Below are positions 21,222 to 30,799 of a DNA stretch of 64,000 bases, piece by piece. Source of the DNA: Phytobacter diazotrophicus (GTDB taxonomy: Bacteria; Pseudomonadota; Gammaproteobacteria; Enterobacterales; Enterobacteriaceae); contig SMDE01000001.1 in the NCBI GenBank assembly GCA_004346725.1, forward strand, positions 547,204 through 611,203. The letters are read 5' to 3'. The notes beneath the pieces are model-generated. The model was not told where the DNA came from, did no database searches, and saw only the letters and a list, made by a program, of their open reading frames with translations. A program made the translations under genes and the position numbers. Positions within the stretch are counted from its first letter, which is position 1. Each line of letters begins with the position of its first letter.

Positions 21222-21548
21222 TTAACGGCGGTTACAAATCAGCGCGCCCAGGAAAATCCCGACGGCGGCAACTGCCCCCAGGGCATAGACCGGATTCTCT
21301 TTCACATAGGTACCTGCACAGCTTACCGCGTCACGCGCTGCCTGATGTGCTGGTGTCCGACCATGCAGACGCGCCCGGGTCTCTCTTAACAGGGCCTGCG
21401 CTTTACGACGTGCGGTATCCGCTTCGTCTTTTGCATCGCTACCCAGAGACTTGAGTACATCTTCCAGGCTATCGGCCAGTTTATGAACATCATTCTGGAT
21501 ATCCTGAACGCCTTCATCTACATCACTGCGATTAGGTCTGTTAAACAT
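21222..21548 (-). CDS. ygaM: Ribosome/membrane-associated stress protein YgaM (ElaB/YqjD family)
   Basis: 108 aa. An N-terminal amphipathic helical region (MFNRPNRSDVDEGVQDIQND) is followed by a single C-terminal membrane segment (YALGAVAAVGIFLGALICN) and RR. This is the architecture of the C-tail-anchored DUF883 family, whose member YqjD binds ribosomes in stationary phase. The start at 21548 has AAGGAGG upstream. Single gene with its own terminator. Confidence 0.93.
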   Translation of the reverse strand: MFNRPNRSDVDEGVQDIQNDVHKLADSLEDVLKSLGSDAKDEADTARRKAQALLRETRARLHGRTPAHQAARDAVSCAGTYVKENPVYALGAVAAVGIFLGALICNRR

Positions 21549-21711
21549 CGGATCCTCCTTTGTTTTCGATGTGAATTTTAGTTTAGACCATAATTTTGTG
21601 CCGCTAATCACCGAAACGGCATTTGCCCTCGTTTATGGACTTTTCTGAAAGCGTTGCTAATGCTGAGTAATGTAAGGTTGCGGTGCAGTAAAAAGATGAC
21701 GAGGAAAAAAT

Positions 21712-22056
21712 ATGTATTTACGACCCGATGAGGTGGCACGCGTTCTTGAGAAAGTGGGATTTAAAATGGATGTCGCTACACCGAAGACCTACGGTTATCG
21801 CCGTGGGGATAATTACGTGTATGTTAATCGGGAGGCGCGCATGGGCCGTACGGCGCTGATCATTCACCCCACGCTAAAAGAACGAAGTCTGTCCCTTGCG
21901 GAACCCGCCTCGGAAATCAAGACGTGCGATCACTATCAAAACTTCCCGTTATATTTAGGCGGGGATGCGCAGGAACATTACGGTATTCCACACGGTTTCA
22001 GTTCCCGGCTGGCGCTTGAGCGTTTTTTATCGGGCCTGTTCGGCGAGTTTCAATAA
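21712..22056 (+). CDS. ygaC: DUF2002 protein YgaC
   Basis: 114-aa cytoplasmic protein matching E. coli YgaC ([17 protein letters not shown]). Function unknown; in E. coli it is Fur-regulated. GAGGAA lies before the ATG. It is divergent from ygaM, as in E. coli. No catalytic motif is apparent. Confidence 0.93.
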   Translation: MYLRPDEVARVLEKVGFKMDVATPKTYGYRRGDNYVYVNREARMGRTALIIHPTLKERSLSLAEPASEIKTCDHYQNFPLYLGGDAQEHYGIPHGFSSRLALERFLSGLFGEFQ

Positions 22057-22088
22057 GCAGTGACAGGCGCAGGCCTGTCACTCTACCC

Positions 22089-22535
22089 TCAGGCTTTCGC
22101 CTGCTGAAAGCTCACGCCAAACAGACGGCGGCAATAATCCAGGAAGTAGCCGTACAGCGCACCCATCAGCATCGACAGTACCGCGTTTGAACTCACCGCC
22201 GCGACAATCTGATGCCAGTCGGCGCCGACAGTCAGCAAAATAGCGACATATACCGGTGACTGAAAGGTGACATAGGCCACCACATCGGCCAGCGTTCGCA
22301 TTCCGCTTTTCGGGCTAATACGGCGGGCATAACGCATGATCGCATCGCGATACAGACCATAAGGCCAGGCAATAATAATGTTGACCGGAATAGCAACCAG
22401 ACGTGATGAAAGTGACTGCTCGAAGGTCATTCCAGAGAGGAATATTTCAATGAGCATGTTCACTACCGAACAATAGACAACCATTGCAAAGGTGTCTGCC
22501 ACGGCATGACGCAGGCGGGACTGCGAAGAGAACAT
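22089..22535 (-). CDS. alaE: L-alanine exporter AlaE
   Basis: 149-aa inner-membrane protein with four hydrophobic segments and the conserved motifs [20 protein letters not shown] and [10 protein letters not shown]. The start at 22535 ([19 protein letters not shown]) has AAGGAGC upstream and matches E. coli. In E. coli stpA is its neighbour; here an StpA-type gene is about 9 kb away. Confidence 0.96.
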   Translation of the reverse strand: MFSSQSRLRHAVADTFAMVVYCSVVNMLIEIFLSGMTFEQSLSSRLVAIPVNIIIAWPYGLYRDAIMRYARRISPKSGMRTLADVVAYVTFQSPVYVAILLTVGADWHQIVAAVSSNAVLSMLMGALYGYFLDYCRRLFGVSFQQAKA

Positions 22536-23010
22536 GGTACTGCTCCTTGAAAAGAGAAAATAAGCTGATACCGGACGGTAACTAGCGGTTTGCTGTGGTA
22601 CATTTGATGGTGCTAGATTATATGTCTGGATATAAACTAACAACTAGCTAATAATTTTTATTTATTTTCTTTTTCTGGATAAATTGCTCTGCCTTTGCCT
22701 GTTTTTTGCGCATTTCGTTATTTTTGTTGGGGAGGGCAATAAAAGCATTTGATATCATTAACTTATGGATGAGTTGTGATGTTATTCACAAAATGACTTA
22801 TCGTAGCAACGCGTACTTTTAGCGAACAATCCTTCCCTGATGTTCATAATTCAATCAGCAGCATTTTTTATGCTAAACAAACGATTTTACCAGCGTTAAA
22901 TGCTGTTTCTCTGTTTGGGTAAATATGCGGATTGTTTGCATAAAGAAAGGTGATGAAGGGTGGGGAAATTCAGATAAGTTGCGGTGAGAAATGCTCACCG
23001 CAAAAAAGAA
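22536..23010. other. alaE upstream region
   Basis: About 475 bases, AT-rich around 22640-22920. It must hold the alaE promoter. A GCGGTGAG / CTCACCGC hairpin at 22981-23001 follows the next gene and may act as its terminator, though its tail is not T-rich. No gene seen. Confidence 0.5.
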
Positions 23011-23190
23011 TTAGCAGACGCCGAAATCGCCGTCTTCTTTATAAAGAGATACGTCCGCAACTTTGAGGGTAATTTTCTCTGCCGTGTCATTATGCACCGG
23101 TACGGCAACGATTTGGTCCTCATGCACTTCAATAACTTTTAACTTCGGTCCGCCAATACGCGGCTGCACTACATCACCAACAGTAATCAT
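23011..23190 (-). CDS. Small YodC-like protein (DUF2158)
   Basis: 59 aa, translated here from the DNA: MITVGDVVQPRIGGPKLKVI at the N-terminus and YKEDGDFGVC at the C-terminus. It has the beta-rich look and length of the YodC/DUF2158 family (start GDVVQ.. GGP..). A strong GGAGGAC ribosome site lies 5 bases before the ATG. Function unknown. Confidence 0.82.
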   Translation of the reverse strand: MITVGDVVQPRIGGPKLKVIEVHEDQIVAVPVHNDTAEKITLKVADVSLYKEDGDFGVC

Positions 23191-23405
23191 ATTGTCCTCC
23201 TTATTTCCTGGTCATTAAACCTTAGCGCGAACTGCCCACCAGGTACAGTTGGGCCGGATGATGACTGCTATTGATGAAATGTCGTTTTGCGTAAAAGAGG
23301 GTAAAAGCGCAAGGCTCGGCTGGCGGTGTTCCGTAAAGTGGCTAAGCTTTTACATTAAATTCCTTTTTTAACAATCACCTGCATTTTTATCGCAATGGAG
23401 AAGTT

Positions 23406-23564
23406 ATGGGTTTCTGGCGTATTATTTTTACGATTATTCTTCCCCCGCTGGGCGTACTCATTGGTAAAGGCTTTGGCTGGGCTTTCATTCTCAACGTGAT
23501 TCTGACGTTGCTTGGCTATTTCCCAGGCCTGATTCACGCTTTTTGGGTTCAGTCACGTGACTAA
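23406..23564 (+). CDS. yqaE: PMP3-family membrane peptide YqaE
   Basis: 52-aa inner-membrane peptide with two hydrophobic segments (IIFTIILPPLGVLIGKGFGW and AFILNVILTLLGYFPGLIHA), matching E. coli YqaE almost residue for residue. UPF0057/PMP3 proteins are stress-induced and affect membrane potential in yeast. GGAGAAG lies before the ATG. In E. coli kbp (ygaU) follows; it is not present here. Confidence 0.95.
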   Translation: MGFWRIIFTIILPPLGVLIGKGFGWAFILNVILTLLGYFPGLIHAFWVQSRD

Positions 23565-23710
23565 GAGGCGAAGGGCGAGAGCTTTCGACCTTATGTTTTT
23601 ATAACTGATTGTTAACCTGATATTTTCTCCGATTTTTTGTGCAAGTCCGTAAAGTTCTTCGCCATTGAGACGATAAAAAATACGTTTGGCATCAATTCTA
23701 AGGAGAAGAT

Positions 23711-24562
23711 ATGAGCATTAAGGATGTAAGTTCGGCTGCCTCGTTGAGGGACATGCCTGCCACTACCCGTTTGGAAACGGTGCATGCCGTGACGGGGAAA
23801 AATGTTGATCCCGTTGATTCCGTTGAGGTCAGTCTGTCGCCGGAAGCGATGGCGCAAGCAAGGGATAACTTAACGCCGCCGACTCAGGAGGAGATAGACG
23901 CGAGCGCTCGCGAAGCGCTCAACCTGCGTAACCAGGCGATAGCGCGAATGCCAACGGGACCAAGCCTTGCCAGTGATTTCTATTCCGATCCCGCCACCGC
24001 TAATGACGCGGTCAGTTTTCAGGCCTTTTTCCAGAACGCCACGGTTAACGCCGATGAGATGGCTGACGCACTGCATAAAGCCCTGACATCCCCAACCCAA
24101 AACGGGGATTACACCACCAATGCGATGGATCTGGCCTTAACACAAGCCAAGCTGAATCTGGTGGTACAGAAATATGTGGCGACGGATTACCAGACTGAGG
24201 CCAGCGCATTTGTCGCCCAGTTTATTAGTGATAAATCTTCACAGGCCGACCAGATGACAAAAGTGGTCCTGACTCAGGCGAGCAGACTGGCGGAAAGCCT
24301 GGGGGATCGCGACCAGGCACAGCATCATCAGGATGCCCTCGCACAACTGGCCGAAGGAACGCACTCTTCCCAGACAGTCCGCAATGCAATGCTGAGCCTC
24401 ACCGCCAGCACCACAGACAGTGAGGCCTGGTTCTCTTCAATCAACAACTGGGTTGCGAAAAACCGCTCGATACCTTACATCCGTGAAATTGAGCAAGGCC
24501 ATATCAGCGCACTACAGGAGCAGTGGCAGAGTTTTGTCACGGGCCTGAAAACGGATGTCTAA
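23711..24562 (+). CDS. Unrecognised 283-aa helical protein
   Basis: I do not recognise a family. The start ATG at 23711 follows AAGGAGAAG. There is no signal peptide, membrane segment or cysteine. The first 60 residues are probably disordered, with the segment DSVEVSLSPEAMAQARDN; the rest is predicted helix, rich in Ala, Gln and Ser. The tail NWVAKNRSIPYIREIEQ is the most distinctive stretch. It is monocistronic, between yqaE and an SDR/LysR pair, at the place where E. coli has kbp. A secreted or phage-derived origin is possible but nothing here proves it. Confidence 0.7.
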   Translation: MSIKDVSSAASLRDMPATTRLETVHAVTGKNVDPVDSVEVSLSPEAMAQARDNLTPPTQEEIDASAREALNLRNQAIARMPTGPSLASDFYSDPATANDAVSFQAFFQNATVNADEMADALHKALTSPTQNGDYTTNAMDLALTQAKLNLVVQKYVATDYQTEASAFVAQFISDKSSQADQMTKVVLTQASRLAESLGDRDQAQHHQDALAQLAEGTHSSQTVRNAMLSLTASTTDSEAWFSSINNWVAKNRSIPYIREIEQGHISALQEQWQSFVTGLKTDV

Positions 24563-24594
24563 TCCGCTGCCCCTCATTGACGGATGAGGGGCGA

Positions 24595-25200
24595 TTAATA
24601 TCCCACGGTATAGACGCGCCCTGTCTGCACGCCTTCAATACTGCGGCGATAAGCCAGCGCCACCCGCGCGGCTGGCACGCTCTCAAACCCCGGAAAGAAG
24701 GGGCCGTAGGCTTCTTGCGATTCGCTCAGCATAGTCGGGCTAACGACATTTATGCGCTGCCCGTGTTTCAGTTCGCACGCCGCTGCCTTCACAAAACCTT
24801 CCAGCGCGGCGTTGACCGTCGTGGCATTGACCCCTTGCGCGATGGGCTCCTGGCCAACAATCCCGCTGGTTAGCGTAATTGAGCCACCCTCGTTCAGGTA
24901 ATGTTGCCCTGTTAACGCCAGACGTACCTGGCCGAGCAACTTATCCTGCAGGCCAATCGAAAAATCCCGGCTGGTCATTTGCTCCAGCGGCCCAAAGAAA
25001 AGGTTGCCGGTGGTGGCGACGATAGCATCGACTCTCCCCACATTTTCAAACAGTGCTGCCACGCTCTCATCGGACGTGATATCAACATGGAAATCACCGC
25101 TGGTGCGCCCCGCGCGGATAATGTCATGTTGACCCTGGCTCAGTTCCTGCTCAACCGCCCGACCTACGGTACCACTTGCGCCAATCAGTAGAATTTTCAT
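24595..25200 (-). CDS. Short-chain dehydrogenase/reductase family protein
   Basis: 201 aa with the N-terminal dinucleotide-binding motif IGASGTVGRAV. The usual catalytic YxxxK is not evident (the corresponding region reads ATTVNAALEGFVKAAACEL), as in the short SDR group found beside LysR regulators. Divergent from the LysR gene, which probably controls it. Substrate unknown. Confidence 0.82.
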   Translation of the reverse strand: MKILLIGASGTVGRAVEQELSQGQHDIIRAGRTSGDFHVDITSDESVAALFENVGRVDAIVATTGNLFFGPLEQMTSRDFSIGLQDKLLGQVRLALTGQHYLNEGGSITLTSGIVGQEPIAQGVNATTVNAALEGFVKAAACELKHGQRINVVSPTMLSESQEAYGPFFPGFESVPAARVALAYRRSIEGVQTGRVYTVGY

Positions 25201-25299
25201 CGTTATGCTCCTCTGTTGCAGTAGTGGCTATTCTTCCGCTAATTATTTATAAGATAAATGAGCTAAACGTTAATTGATTACTAACTGTGGGTTAGCAAT

Positions 25300-26199
25300 A
25301 TGGATAAGCTGCGCAGTATGGAAGTGTTCGTTACCGTTGCGGATTGTGGCAGTTTCACCCAGGCTGCAAGTCAATTGAATCTGTCGGCGGTGATGGTGGG
25401 GAAATACATCAGTGCGCTGGAGGAGCAGCTTGGCGCAAGGCTGGTGGAGCGCAATACCCGGCGACAAAGTCTGACGGATGCCGGGCGTGTCTATTATGAA
25501 GAGGCACGCCGGGTGCTCGAGCAGGTACATATGGCGGATACCTCCATTGAACGACTACGCGATACTCCCGCCGGTACGTTGCGGGTAAGTGCCTCCACGA
25601 CGTTTGGCGCCTGCGTGGTGGCTCCGCTGACTGCCGCCTTTCTTAATGCGCATCCTCAGGTACGCGTCGAACTGGATCTGAGCAACCGACGGGTTGATCT
25701 GGTTGATGAAGGATTCGATCTGGCGATCCGCATTGGTGGGTTACACAACGATGACGTGGTTGCAAAGCCACTGTGCCTTTATCGCATGGTGATTTGTGCT
25801 TCACCCGATTACCTGGCGCGGCACGGTGAGCCACGGACGCCGGATGATTTACAGCATCATCGCTGCCTGTCGCATATGGTCTGGAACGCGAATAACGAAT
25901 GGAAACTACCGGGAACGGAAGGCGACATGTCCTGGCGGCGAGACCCGGTATTTCGTTGTAATGACGGGCAGGCATTGCGCTTTGCCGCTGTTGCGGGAGC
26001 GGGGTTATTACTCCAGCCGGAGATCTTACTGACCGATGAACTGGCCAGCGGCAAACTGGTACGCGTGTTAACGGACTTTGCGCCACAGCCGCGCCAGGTG
26101 TGGCTGCTTTATCGCCAGCAGCGCCGTCCGTTACCTAAGCTCACTCGCTATGTTGCCCATTTGCTCGACCATATCAACGCGTGGGTTGCCCCTTACTGA
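25300..26199 (+). CDS. LysR-family transcriptional regulator
   Basis: 299 aa: N-terminal winged HTH ([20 protein letters not shown], then [20 protein letters not shown]) and a C-terminal periplasmic-binding-protein-like effector domain. Divergent from the SDR gene across 99 bases, the usual arrangement for a LysR regulator and its target. Its 3' end overlaps the convergent methyltransferase gene by 26 bases. Confidence 0.9.
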   Translation: MDKLRSMEVFVTVADCGSFTQAASQLNLSAVMVGKYISALEEQLGARLVERNTRRQSLTDAGRVYYEEARRVLEQVHMADTSIERLRDTPAGTLRVSASTTFGACVVAPLTAAFLNAHPQVRVELDLSNRRVDLVDEGFDLAIRIGGLHNDDVVAKPLCLYRMVICASPDYLARHGEPRTPDDLQHHRCLSHMVWNANNEWKLPGTEGDMSWRRDPVFRCNDGQALRFAAVAGAGLLLQPEILLTDELASGKLVRVLTDFAPQPRQVWLLYRQQRRPLPKLTRYVAHLLDHINAWVAPY

Positions 26200-27604
26200 G
26201 AGTGACGGCACGCAATATAGAGGGCTCCAGCAGCCGGGCGACCGCAGCAAACACCGGCACCACCACGGAGTTACCAAACTGACGATAGGCCTGCGTGTCC
26301 GACACCGGAATACGAAACGGTTTTTCGCCAGGTTTCTCAAAACCCATCAGGCGCGCGCATTCGCGTGGCGTTAGCCTGCGCGGACGACGCTGCTGGTTGG
26401 CGGCGTCGCTAAAGTTGCTTTCACCCAGCGCTTTATCCCAGCCGCGATCGACCAGAATTTCTGAGCCATCTTTGTGATAGCGGGCAGATAAGGTTCGTGC
26501 CACGCTGGCTGCATTAGTAGGATCAACCAGTCCAAATCCAAAACCGTTGCCTTTCGCCGCGTGCTTCTTCGCATAATGGAAAAGGTAATCCCACAGTTTG
26601 GGCGACAGCACATACTTCGCATCAACAGTGGGCTCAAGGAGCTCACCGAAGGTCGGTCTGCTGCGCGGATAGAAGCGGTCGATATTACGCAGGGTAAAAT
26701 CTTGCTTTAGCTGTAAATCGCGGCGAAAACCCACCAGAACAATACGTTCGCGGTGCTGGGGCAGAAAGTGTTTGCCATCCACAATCTTCGGGTCGTCTTT
26801 ACCGGTCGCTTCGGCGTCGGCCACGTCGTACCCCAGTTCATCAAGGGTATTCATGATCACGGTAAAGGTTTTCCCCTGATCGTGGCTTTTCAGGTTTTTG
26901 ACATTTTCCAGCACAAAGATGGCCGGGCGTTTGGCTTTAATAATCCGCGCGACATCGAAAAAGAGCGTGCCTTGCGCTTCGCATTCAAAACCATGGGCGC
27001 GACCGAGGGCGTTCTTTTTACTCACCCCGGCTAAGCTGAATGGCTGGCATGGAAATCCTGCCAACAGGACGTCATGATCGGGGATCTGTTCGTCGATATG
27101 CGCATAGGCCTGCGCGTCGGTGACGTCCGGTTTACCGCTCAGCGTAACTTCGCGAATATCCTGATTAAAACGATGGCTGCTTTCGTCGTTGTACCAGTTA
27201 GCTTTGTAAGTCCGCACCGCATTTTTGTTCCATTCACTGGTAAAGACGCACTGTCCGCCAATGGCTTCAAAACCATTGCGGATACCGCCAATACCGGCGA
27301 ACAGGTCGATAAAGCGGAATTGATAATGCGGATGGTGCGCAGGCGGCGAAGGAAGCATTTTGCGCAGTAAGGCTTCCTCGGCGGCGGTAAGTGGCGCAGG
27401 GGTGCCTTTGCCATTGACCCGCCGGTTTAATCTTTCACGACTCCATTCGTTTTGACCCAGTTTGCGTAACTGTTCCGCCACATACTTTTGTCCGTAGATT
27501 TCCAGTACCCGGCCCAGCAATGCGTTGTCGTCTTCTCGTTGCCGTTTGTCTTCTGCTTCGGCCTGGCGCTGAAGCTCCTGCGCGATTGAATCAAATTCCG
27601 ACAT
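26174..27604 (-). CDS. Dcm-like DNA (cytosine-5) methyltransferase
   Basis: 476 aa with the m5C methylase motifs in order: I ([20 protein letters not shown]), IV ([16 protein letters not shown], catalytic Cys), VI ([13 protein letters not shown]), VIII ([14 protein letters not shown]), IX/X ([28 protein letters not shown]). Strong similarity to E. coli Dcm (CCWGG) outside the N-terminus, which differs. The ATG at 27604 follows AAGGAGACG. No vsr gene and no restriction gene adjoin it, so it is solitary. It may be the host Dcm or a second methylase; recognition of CCWGG is inferred. Confidence 0.88.
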   Translation of the reverse strand: MSEFDSIAQELQRQAEAEDKRQREDDNALLGRVLEIYGQKYVAEQLRKLGQNEWSRERLNRRVNGKGTPAPLTAAEEALLRKMLPSPPAHHPHYQFRFIDLFAGIGGIRNGFEAIGGQCVFTSEWNKNAVRTYKANWYNDESSHRFNQDIREVTLSGKPDVTDAQAYAHIDEQIPDHDVLLAGFPCQPFSLAGVSKKNALGRAHGFECEAQGTLFFDVARIIKAKRPAIFVLENVKNLKSHDQGKTFTVIMNTLDELGYDVADAEATGKDDPKIVDGKHFLPQHRERIVLVGFRRDLQLKQDFTLRNIDRFYPRSRPTFGELLEPTVDAKYVLSPKLWDYLFHYAKKHAAKGNGFGFGLVDPTNAASVARTLSARYHKDGSEILVDRGWDKALGESNFSDAANQQRRPRRLTPRECARLMGFEKPGEKPFRIPVSDTQAYRQFGNSVVVPVFAAVARLLEPSILRAVTLSKGQPTR

Positions 27605-27748
27605 GACGTCTCCTTGGGTTAATGCGTGAAAATATATCACTCATTTGACCCAGAGGAGAGTTTTACCTGCTGTTATCAGTGAATGTCGGGACGGTACGCA
27701 AAACCGCGTACGCTCTGCGTGTTATCCAGCAAAGGGAACGGTATACGT

Positions 27749-28390
27749 CTAATGGTGGGGCAGCGACACCCATTTATAGCCCAACAGCATGGTGCCAAGG
27801 ATGATCGTTGCCGTGGCGCTGAGATGCATCAGAAAATCCAGCGCACTCACATGGGTTGGGTGGCAAAGGGCCAGTAATGTCAGCGCCATGCAGGCGACGC
27901 CAGCCCCGGCGGCTGCCAGGCTGCGGGCGGGAAATAACGTGCGGGTACGGCGCAGATAACCAATCACGATCGCTATCATTGGCACGCTCACTACAACCAT
28001 AAAGAGATAACAATTTGTTCCCACCTCGCTGCCTTGTACCGGGAGGTGGTGATGCAATTGCATATTGGCAAAGGAAATTGCGAGCCAGAGGCTAACCAGC
28101 GGCGTAAACCATTTCCAGCTCAGGGATTGCTGCCCGGCAATGCTCAGCAAAAAGGCGTTACGGATAGCCAGCGCGCCGGTAATAAAGGTCAGAAATAACT
28201 GCAAGATAACCCACGCGGCGCCTGTCTGAGACCAGTCGGTAAAAGTCCGGTGCACCAGTAAACTGGCCAGCGCCCCACAGGGCAATGCCATCACGATCCA
28301 CGCTACAACCCGCCATCCTGGCTGCCACGGACGTTTTACGGGCTCGATAGTGCGACTTAACTGCTCAATAAAAAGATCATGATCGGCCAT
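27749..28390 (-). CDS. NrsF-like membrane anti-sigma factor (DUF1109)
   Basis: 213 aa with six hydrophobic segments, overlapping the end of the ECF sigma gene by 14 bases. DUF1109 proteins such as Caulobacter NrsF hold their sigma factor at the membrane until oxidative or metal stress alters a pair of conserved cysteines. Here C127 (GTNCYLF) and C176 (LALCHPTH) lie 49 residues apart, similar to the known spacing. The N-terminal cytoplasmic segment (residues 1-25) would contact sigma. Confidence 0.82.
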   Translation of the reverse strand: MADHDLFIEQLSRTIEPVKRPWQPGWRVVAWIVMALPCGALASLLVHRTFTDWSQTGAAWVILQLFLTFITGALAIRNAFLLSIAGQQSLSWKWFTPLVSLWLAISFANMQLHHHLPVQGSEVGTNCYLFMVVVSVPMIAIVIGYLRRTRTLFPARSLAAAGAGVACMALTLLALCHPTHVSALDFLMHLSATATIILGTMLLGYKWVSLPHH

Positions 28391-28949
28391 GATGCGCTCC
28401 TAACCGACGAAGGTTACTTAATGCGCGATGCAGCAGAGACTTAACGGCCGCCACCGTCAGGTTATTGTGCGTCGCGGTTTCTGAAAGGGTCATTTCGTGC
28501 AGGTGAACATGTTCAATTACCTGCCGCTGGCGCGCCGGAAGCTGGTTTAACAGCATGGCGAGTTCTTCCCTGGACTGGTGTTGTTCAACGCTGGCGGCCA
28601 GATAACGGTCTTCGCTTGCGTACTCAGACGCCTCGCTGTCGTCTTGCTCGCGCTGGCGATGACGGCCACGACGGCGCAGCGCATCAACCGAACGGGCATG
28701 GGCAATCGCCATCAGCCACGGCAAAAAAGGCGAAGCGGGATCGTAGGTGTGACGTACCCTGTGCACGGTCAGCAGCACATCCTGAATGACATCTTCAACC
28801 AGCATGTCATCGTCAAACTGCTTACGTACCAGCGAGCGAATAACCGGTACCAGCGCCTTTAGCAACTGCGTGTAGGCCGCCTGATCGCCGGCCTGGGCAA
28901 GCGCCATCAATTGCGGCCATTGCTCACGTGTTGCCTCATGTTTTTCCAT
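28377..28949 (-). CDS. ECF sigma factor (SigF/NrsF class)
   Basis: 190 aa: sigma-2 at about residues 22-95 (DVIQDVLLTVHRVRHTYDP, FLPWLMAIAHARSVDALRRR) and sigma-4 at about 130-185 (LPARQRQVIEHVHLHEMTLS, then the HTH ending SLLHRALSNLRR). It lies downstream of peroxiredoxin and DsbD-like genes and overlaps its anti-sigma. Expected to respond to oxidative stress in the envelope and to drive its own operon; the promoter was not identified. Confidence 0.9.
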   Translation of the reverse strand: MEKHEATREQWPQLMALAQAGDQAAYTQLLKALVPVIRSLVRKQFDDDMLVEDVIQDVLLTVHRVRHTYDPASPFLPWLMAIAHARSVDALRRRGRHRQREQDDSEASEYASEDRYLAASVEQHQSREELAMLLNQLPARQRQVIEHVHLHEMTLSETATHNNLTVAAVKSLLHRALSNLRRLGAHHGRS

Positions 28950-28969
28950 ATTCCGCCTTACTTACGGCT

Positions 28970-30193
28970 TCATGTCTTTTTACCGCTGGCCTGTGTCAGG
29001 GCGTTGACCACTATCGACGGGGTGAGCACCTGCGGCAAAATTTTCGGTTCGCTGCCATCTGCCGGATAGACCACATACAGCGGCAGGCTGCCCTGACCCA
29101 GGGCGTTCATCGTGTCATCGATATCGGCATTAAATTTGGTTGAGTCGGCCACCATATAAAGTGTGCCCGTGCGCGCCAGCGCCTCTTTCACGGCCTGCGT
29201 AGACAGCGATGTCTTCTCGTTTACCTGACAAGTGATACACCAGGATGCGGTGAAATTGACGAAAATCGCTTTGCCGTGGCCACGATTATCCGCCACATTT
29301 TGCGGCGACCATTTTACCTCTTCGACATGTGCCGTCGTCTCAAGCGGGGCGCCATTTTTGATTACCGACGGCAGCGGAACAATGACTGCCAGAATCAGCG
29401 CAGCGGTGACTGCAAACAATGCGAGATGCCGCTTACCGGCAAAGCGCCGTTGCTGCGCCATACCATAGAGCCAGGCGGCGAAACTCAGCACTACAGCAGC
29501 CGCCAGAATCGCGGCGAGCGCGGTGGTTCCTGCCTGCTGAGCCAGTACCCATACCAGCCAGCCGAAGGCACCGAACATCGGAAACGCCAGGCCACGTTTT
29601 AGCGTATTCATCCAGGCACCGGGGCGCGGTAGCCATTTTCCCAACGCCGGGAAGAGGGAGATGAGAGTGAATGGCGCGGCGAAACCGAGTGCGAGGGCAA
29701 AGAAGATAACCAGCGCCACGGCAGGTGGTTGCACCAGCGCATAGCCAATAGCACCTGCCATAAACGGGGCGGCACAGGGGGTTGCCACAATGATCGACAG
29801 CGCCCCGGTTAGCGCCGCCCGGACAAACGCACCGCGCTCAACGGAAATTTCCCCGGCGCGCTGCATCGACAGACCCACTTCAAACACGCCAAGTAAATTC
29901 AGCGCAGCGCCCAGAATAACCAGTGCGAGGAAGGCAATCACCAGCGGCGACTGGAGCTGAAACCCCCAACCGACGGCGGTACCGCCCGCCCGCAGGGCTA
30001 ACAAAACCGCGGCCAGTATCAGCATGGTAACAACCGTGCCGAGTAAGAAGCCAAGCCCTTCTTTGCGCGTCTGCACCGTACTGTGCGAATGGCGAACCAG
30101 CCCCAGCGCCTTAAGCGAGATTATCGGGAAAACGCAGGGCATAAAATTAAGGATAATGCCGCCTGCGAAGGCGGCCAGCATTGCGGTTAACAT
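28970..30193 (-). CDS. DsbD-like thiol:disulfide transporter lacking the N-terminal domain
   Basis: 407 aa: a DsbD/CcdA-type membrane domain (GGIILNFMPCVFPIISLKAL, then CAAPFMAGAIGYAL, with one transmembrane Cys in each) and a C-terminal periplasmic thioredoxin domain with active site CITC (TASWCITCQVNEKT). The first periplasmic domain of E. coli DsbD is absent. It would carry electrons from the cytoplasm to periplasmic partners, probably the peroxiredoxin encoded just upstream. Same operon as the ECF sigma gene, 20 bases away. Confidence 0.9.
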   Translation of the reverse strand: MLTAMLAAFAGGIILNFMPCVFPIISLKALGLVRHSHSTVQTRKEGLGFLLGTVVTMLILAAVLLALRAGGTAVGWGFQLQSPLVIAFLALVILGAALNLLGVFEVGLSMQRAGEISVERGAFVRAALTGALSIIVATPCAAPFMAGAIGYALVQPPAVALVIFFALALGFAAPFTLISLFPALGKWLPRPGAWMNTLKRGLAFPMFGAFGWLVWVLAQQAGTTALAAILAAAVVLSFAAWLYGMAQQRRFAGKRHLALFAVTAALILAVIVPLPSVIKNGAPLETTAHVEEVKWSPQNVADNRGHGKAIFVNFTASWCITCQVNEKTSLSTQAVKEALARTGTLYMVADSTKFNADIDDTMNALGQGSLPLYVVYPADGSEPKILPQVLTPSIVVNALTQASGKKT

Positions 30194-30235
30194 AGTGAGT
30201 CTCTGATGGCTAATGGGGTGGTTGACGTCCGCCTT

Positions 30236-30799
30236 TTACGAGTGCGAATTTGCGTACTGTTTCACCGCATCCATCGTTTTCTGGATATGCGTTTCCGGGT
30301 TTCTGTCAGTGTAGCTCAGCAGGATCTTACCGTCCGGCGCGATAACAAATGAGGTTCGGTCGGAAAGGGTTTTGCCATTCATCTGCATCAGCGTCTGGTA
30401 CTCCGAGGCGACTTTTGCGCCTGGGTCAGCCGTGACAGTGAACTTATCGCGGCACTCCAGTTTAGAGAACTCATCCACCTGGTCCACATTACCTGCGGTC
30501 ACGCCAATGACGGTCGCGCCCAGTTTTTTGAAGTCATCCGTGGCTTCGGCAAAGGCGTGGGCTTCGATGGTGCAGCCTTTACTGAATGCCGCCGGGAAGA
30601 AATAGAGCACGACCGGGCCTTTTTGCAGGGCCTGTTTCAGTGAGAACGTCAAAGGTTTGCCCGCAAGGGCGCCCTGCAATTGAAAATCGGGGGCCTGCGC
30701 ACCGGTTGGCAATGCGGCCTGGGCATTGAACATCGGCATTGAGACGCTAAGCAGTACGGCAGAGGTAAGGCTCAAAAAGAGTTTTTTCATCGGTGTCAT
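30236..30799 (-). CDS. Exported peroxiredoxin (AhpC/TSA, BCP-like)
   Basis: 187 aa from the ATG at 30799, which has GTGGAG upstream (an ATG three codons later is possible). Signal peptide KKLFLSLTSAVLLSVSMPMF, probable cleavage after AQA. The thioredoxin-fold peroxidase has a peroxidatic Cys in FSKGCTIEAHAF and a possible resolving Cys in KLECRDKF. First gene of a four-gene unit with DsbD-like, ECF sigma and anti-sigma, so it probably detoxifies periplasmic peroxide with DsbD-like reductant. Confidence 0.88.
   Translation of the reverse strand: MTPMKKLFLSLTSAVLLSVSMPMFNAQAALPTGAQAPDFQLQGALAGKPLTFSLKQALQKGPVVLYFFPAAFSKGCTIEAHAFAEATDDFKKLGATVIGVTAGNVDQVDEFSKLECRDKFTVTADPGAKVASEYQTLMQMNGKTLSDRTSFVIAPDGKILLSYTDRNPETHIQKTMDAVKQYANSHS

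Noticed and set aside
22981..23001. Strong terminator for the YodC-like gene
   Set aside because: The 8-bp stem is perfect but the following bases on the gene strand are not T-rich; kept only as a possible hairpin.
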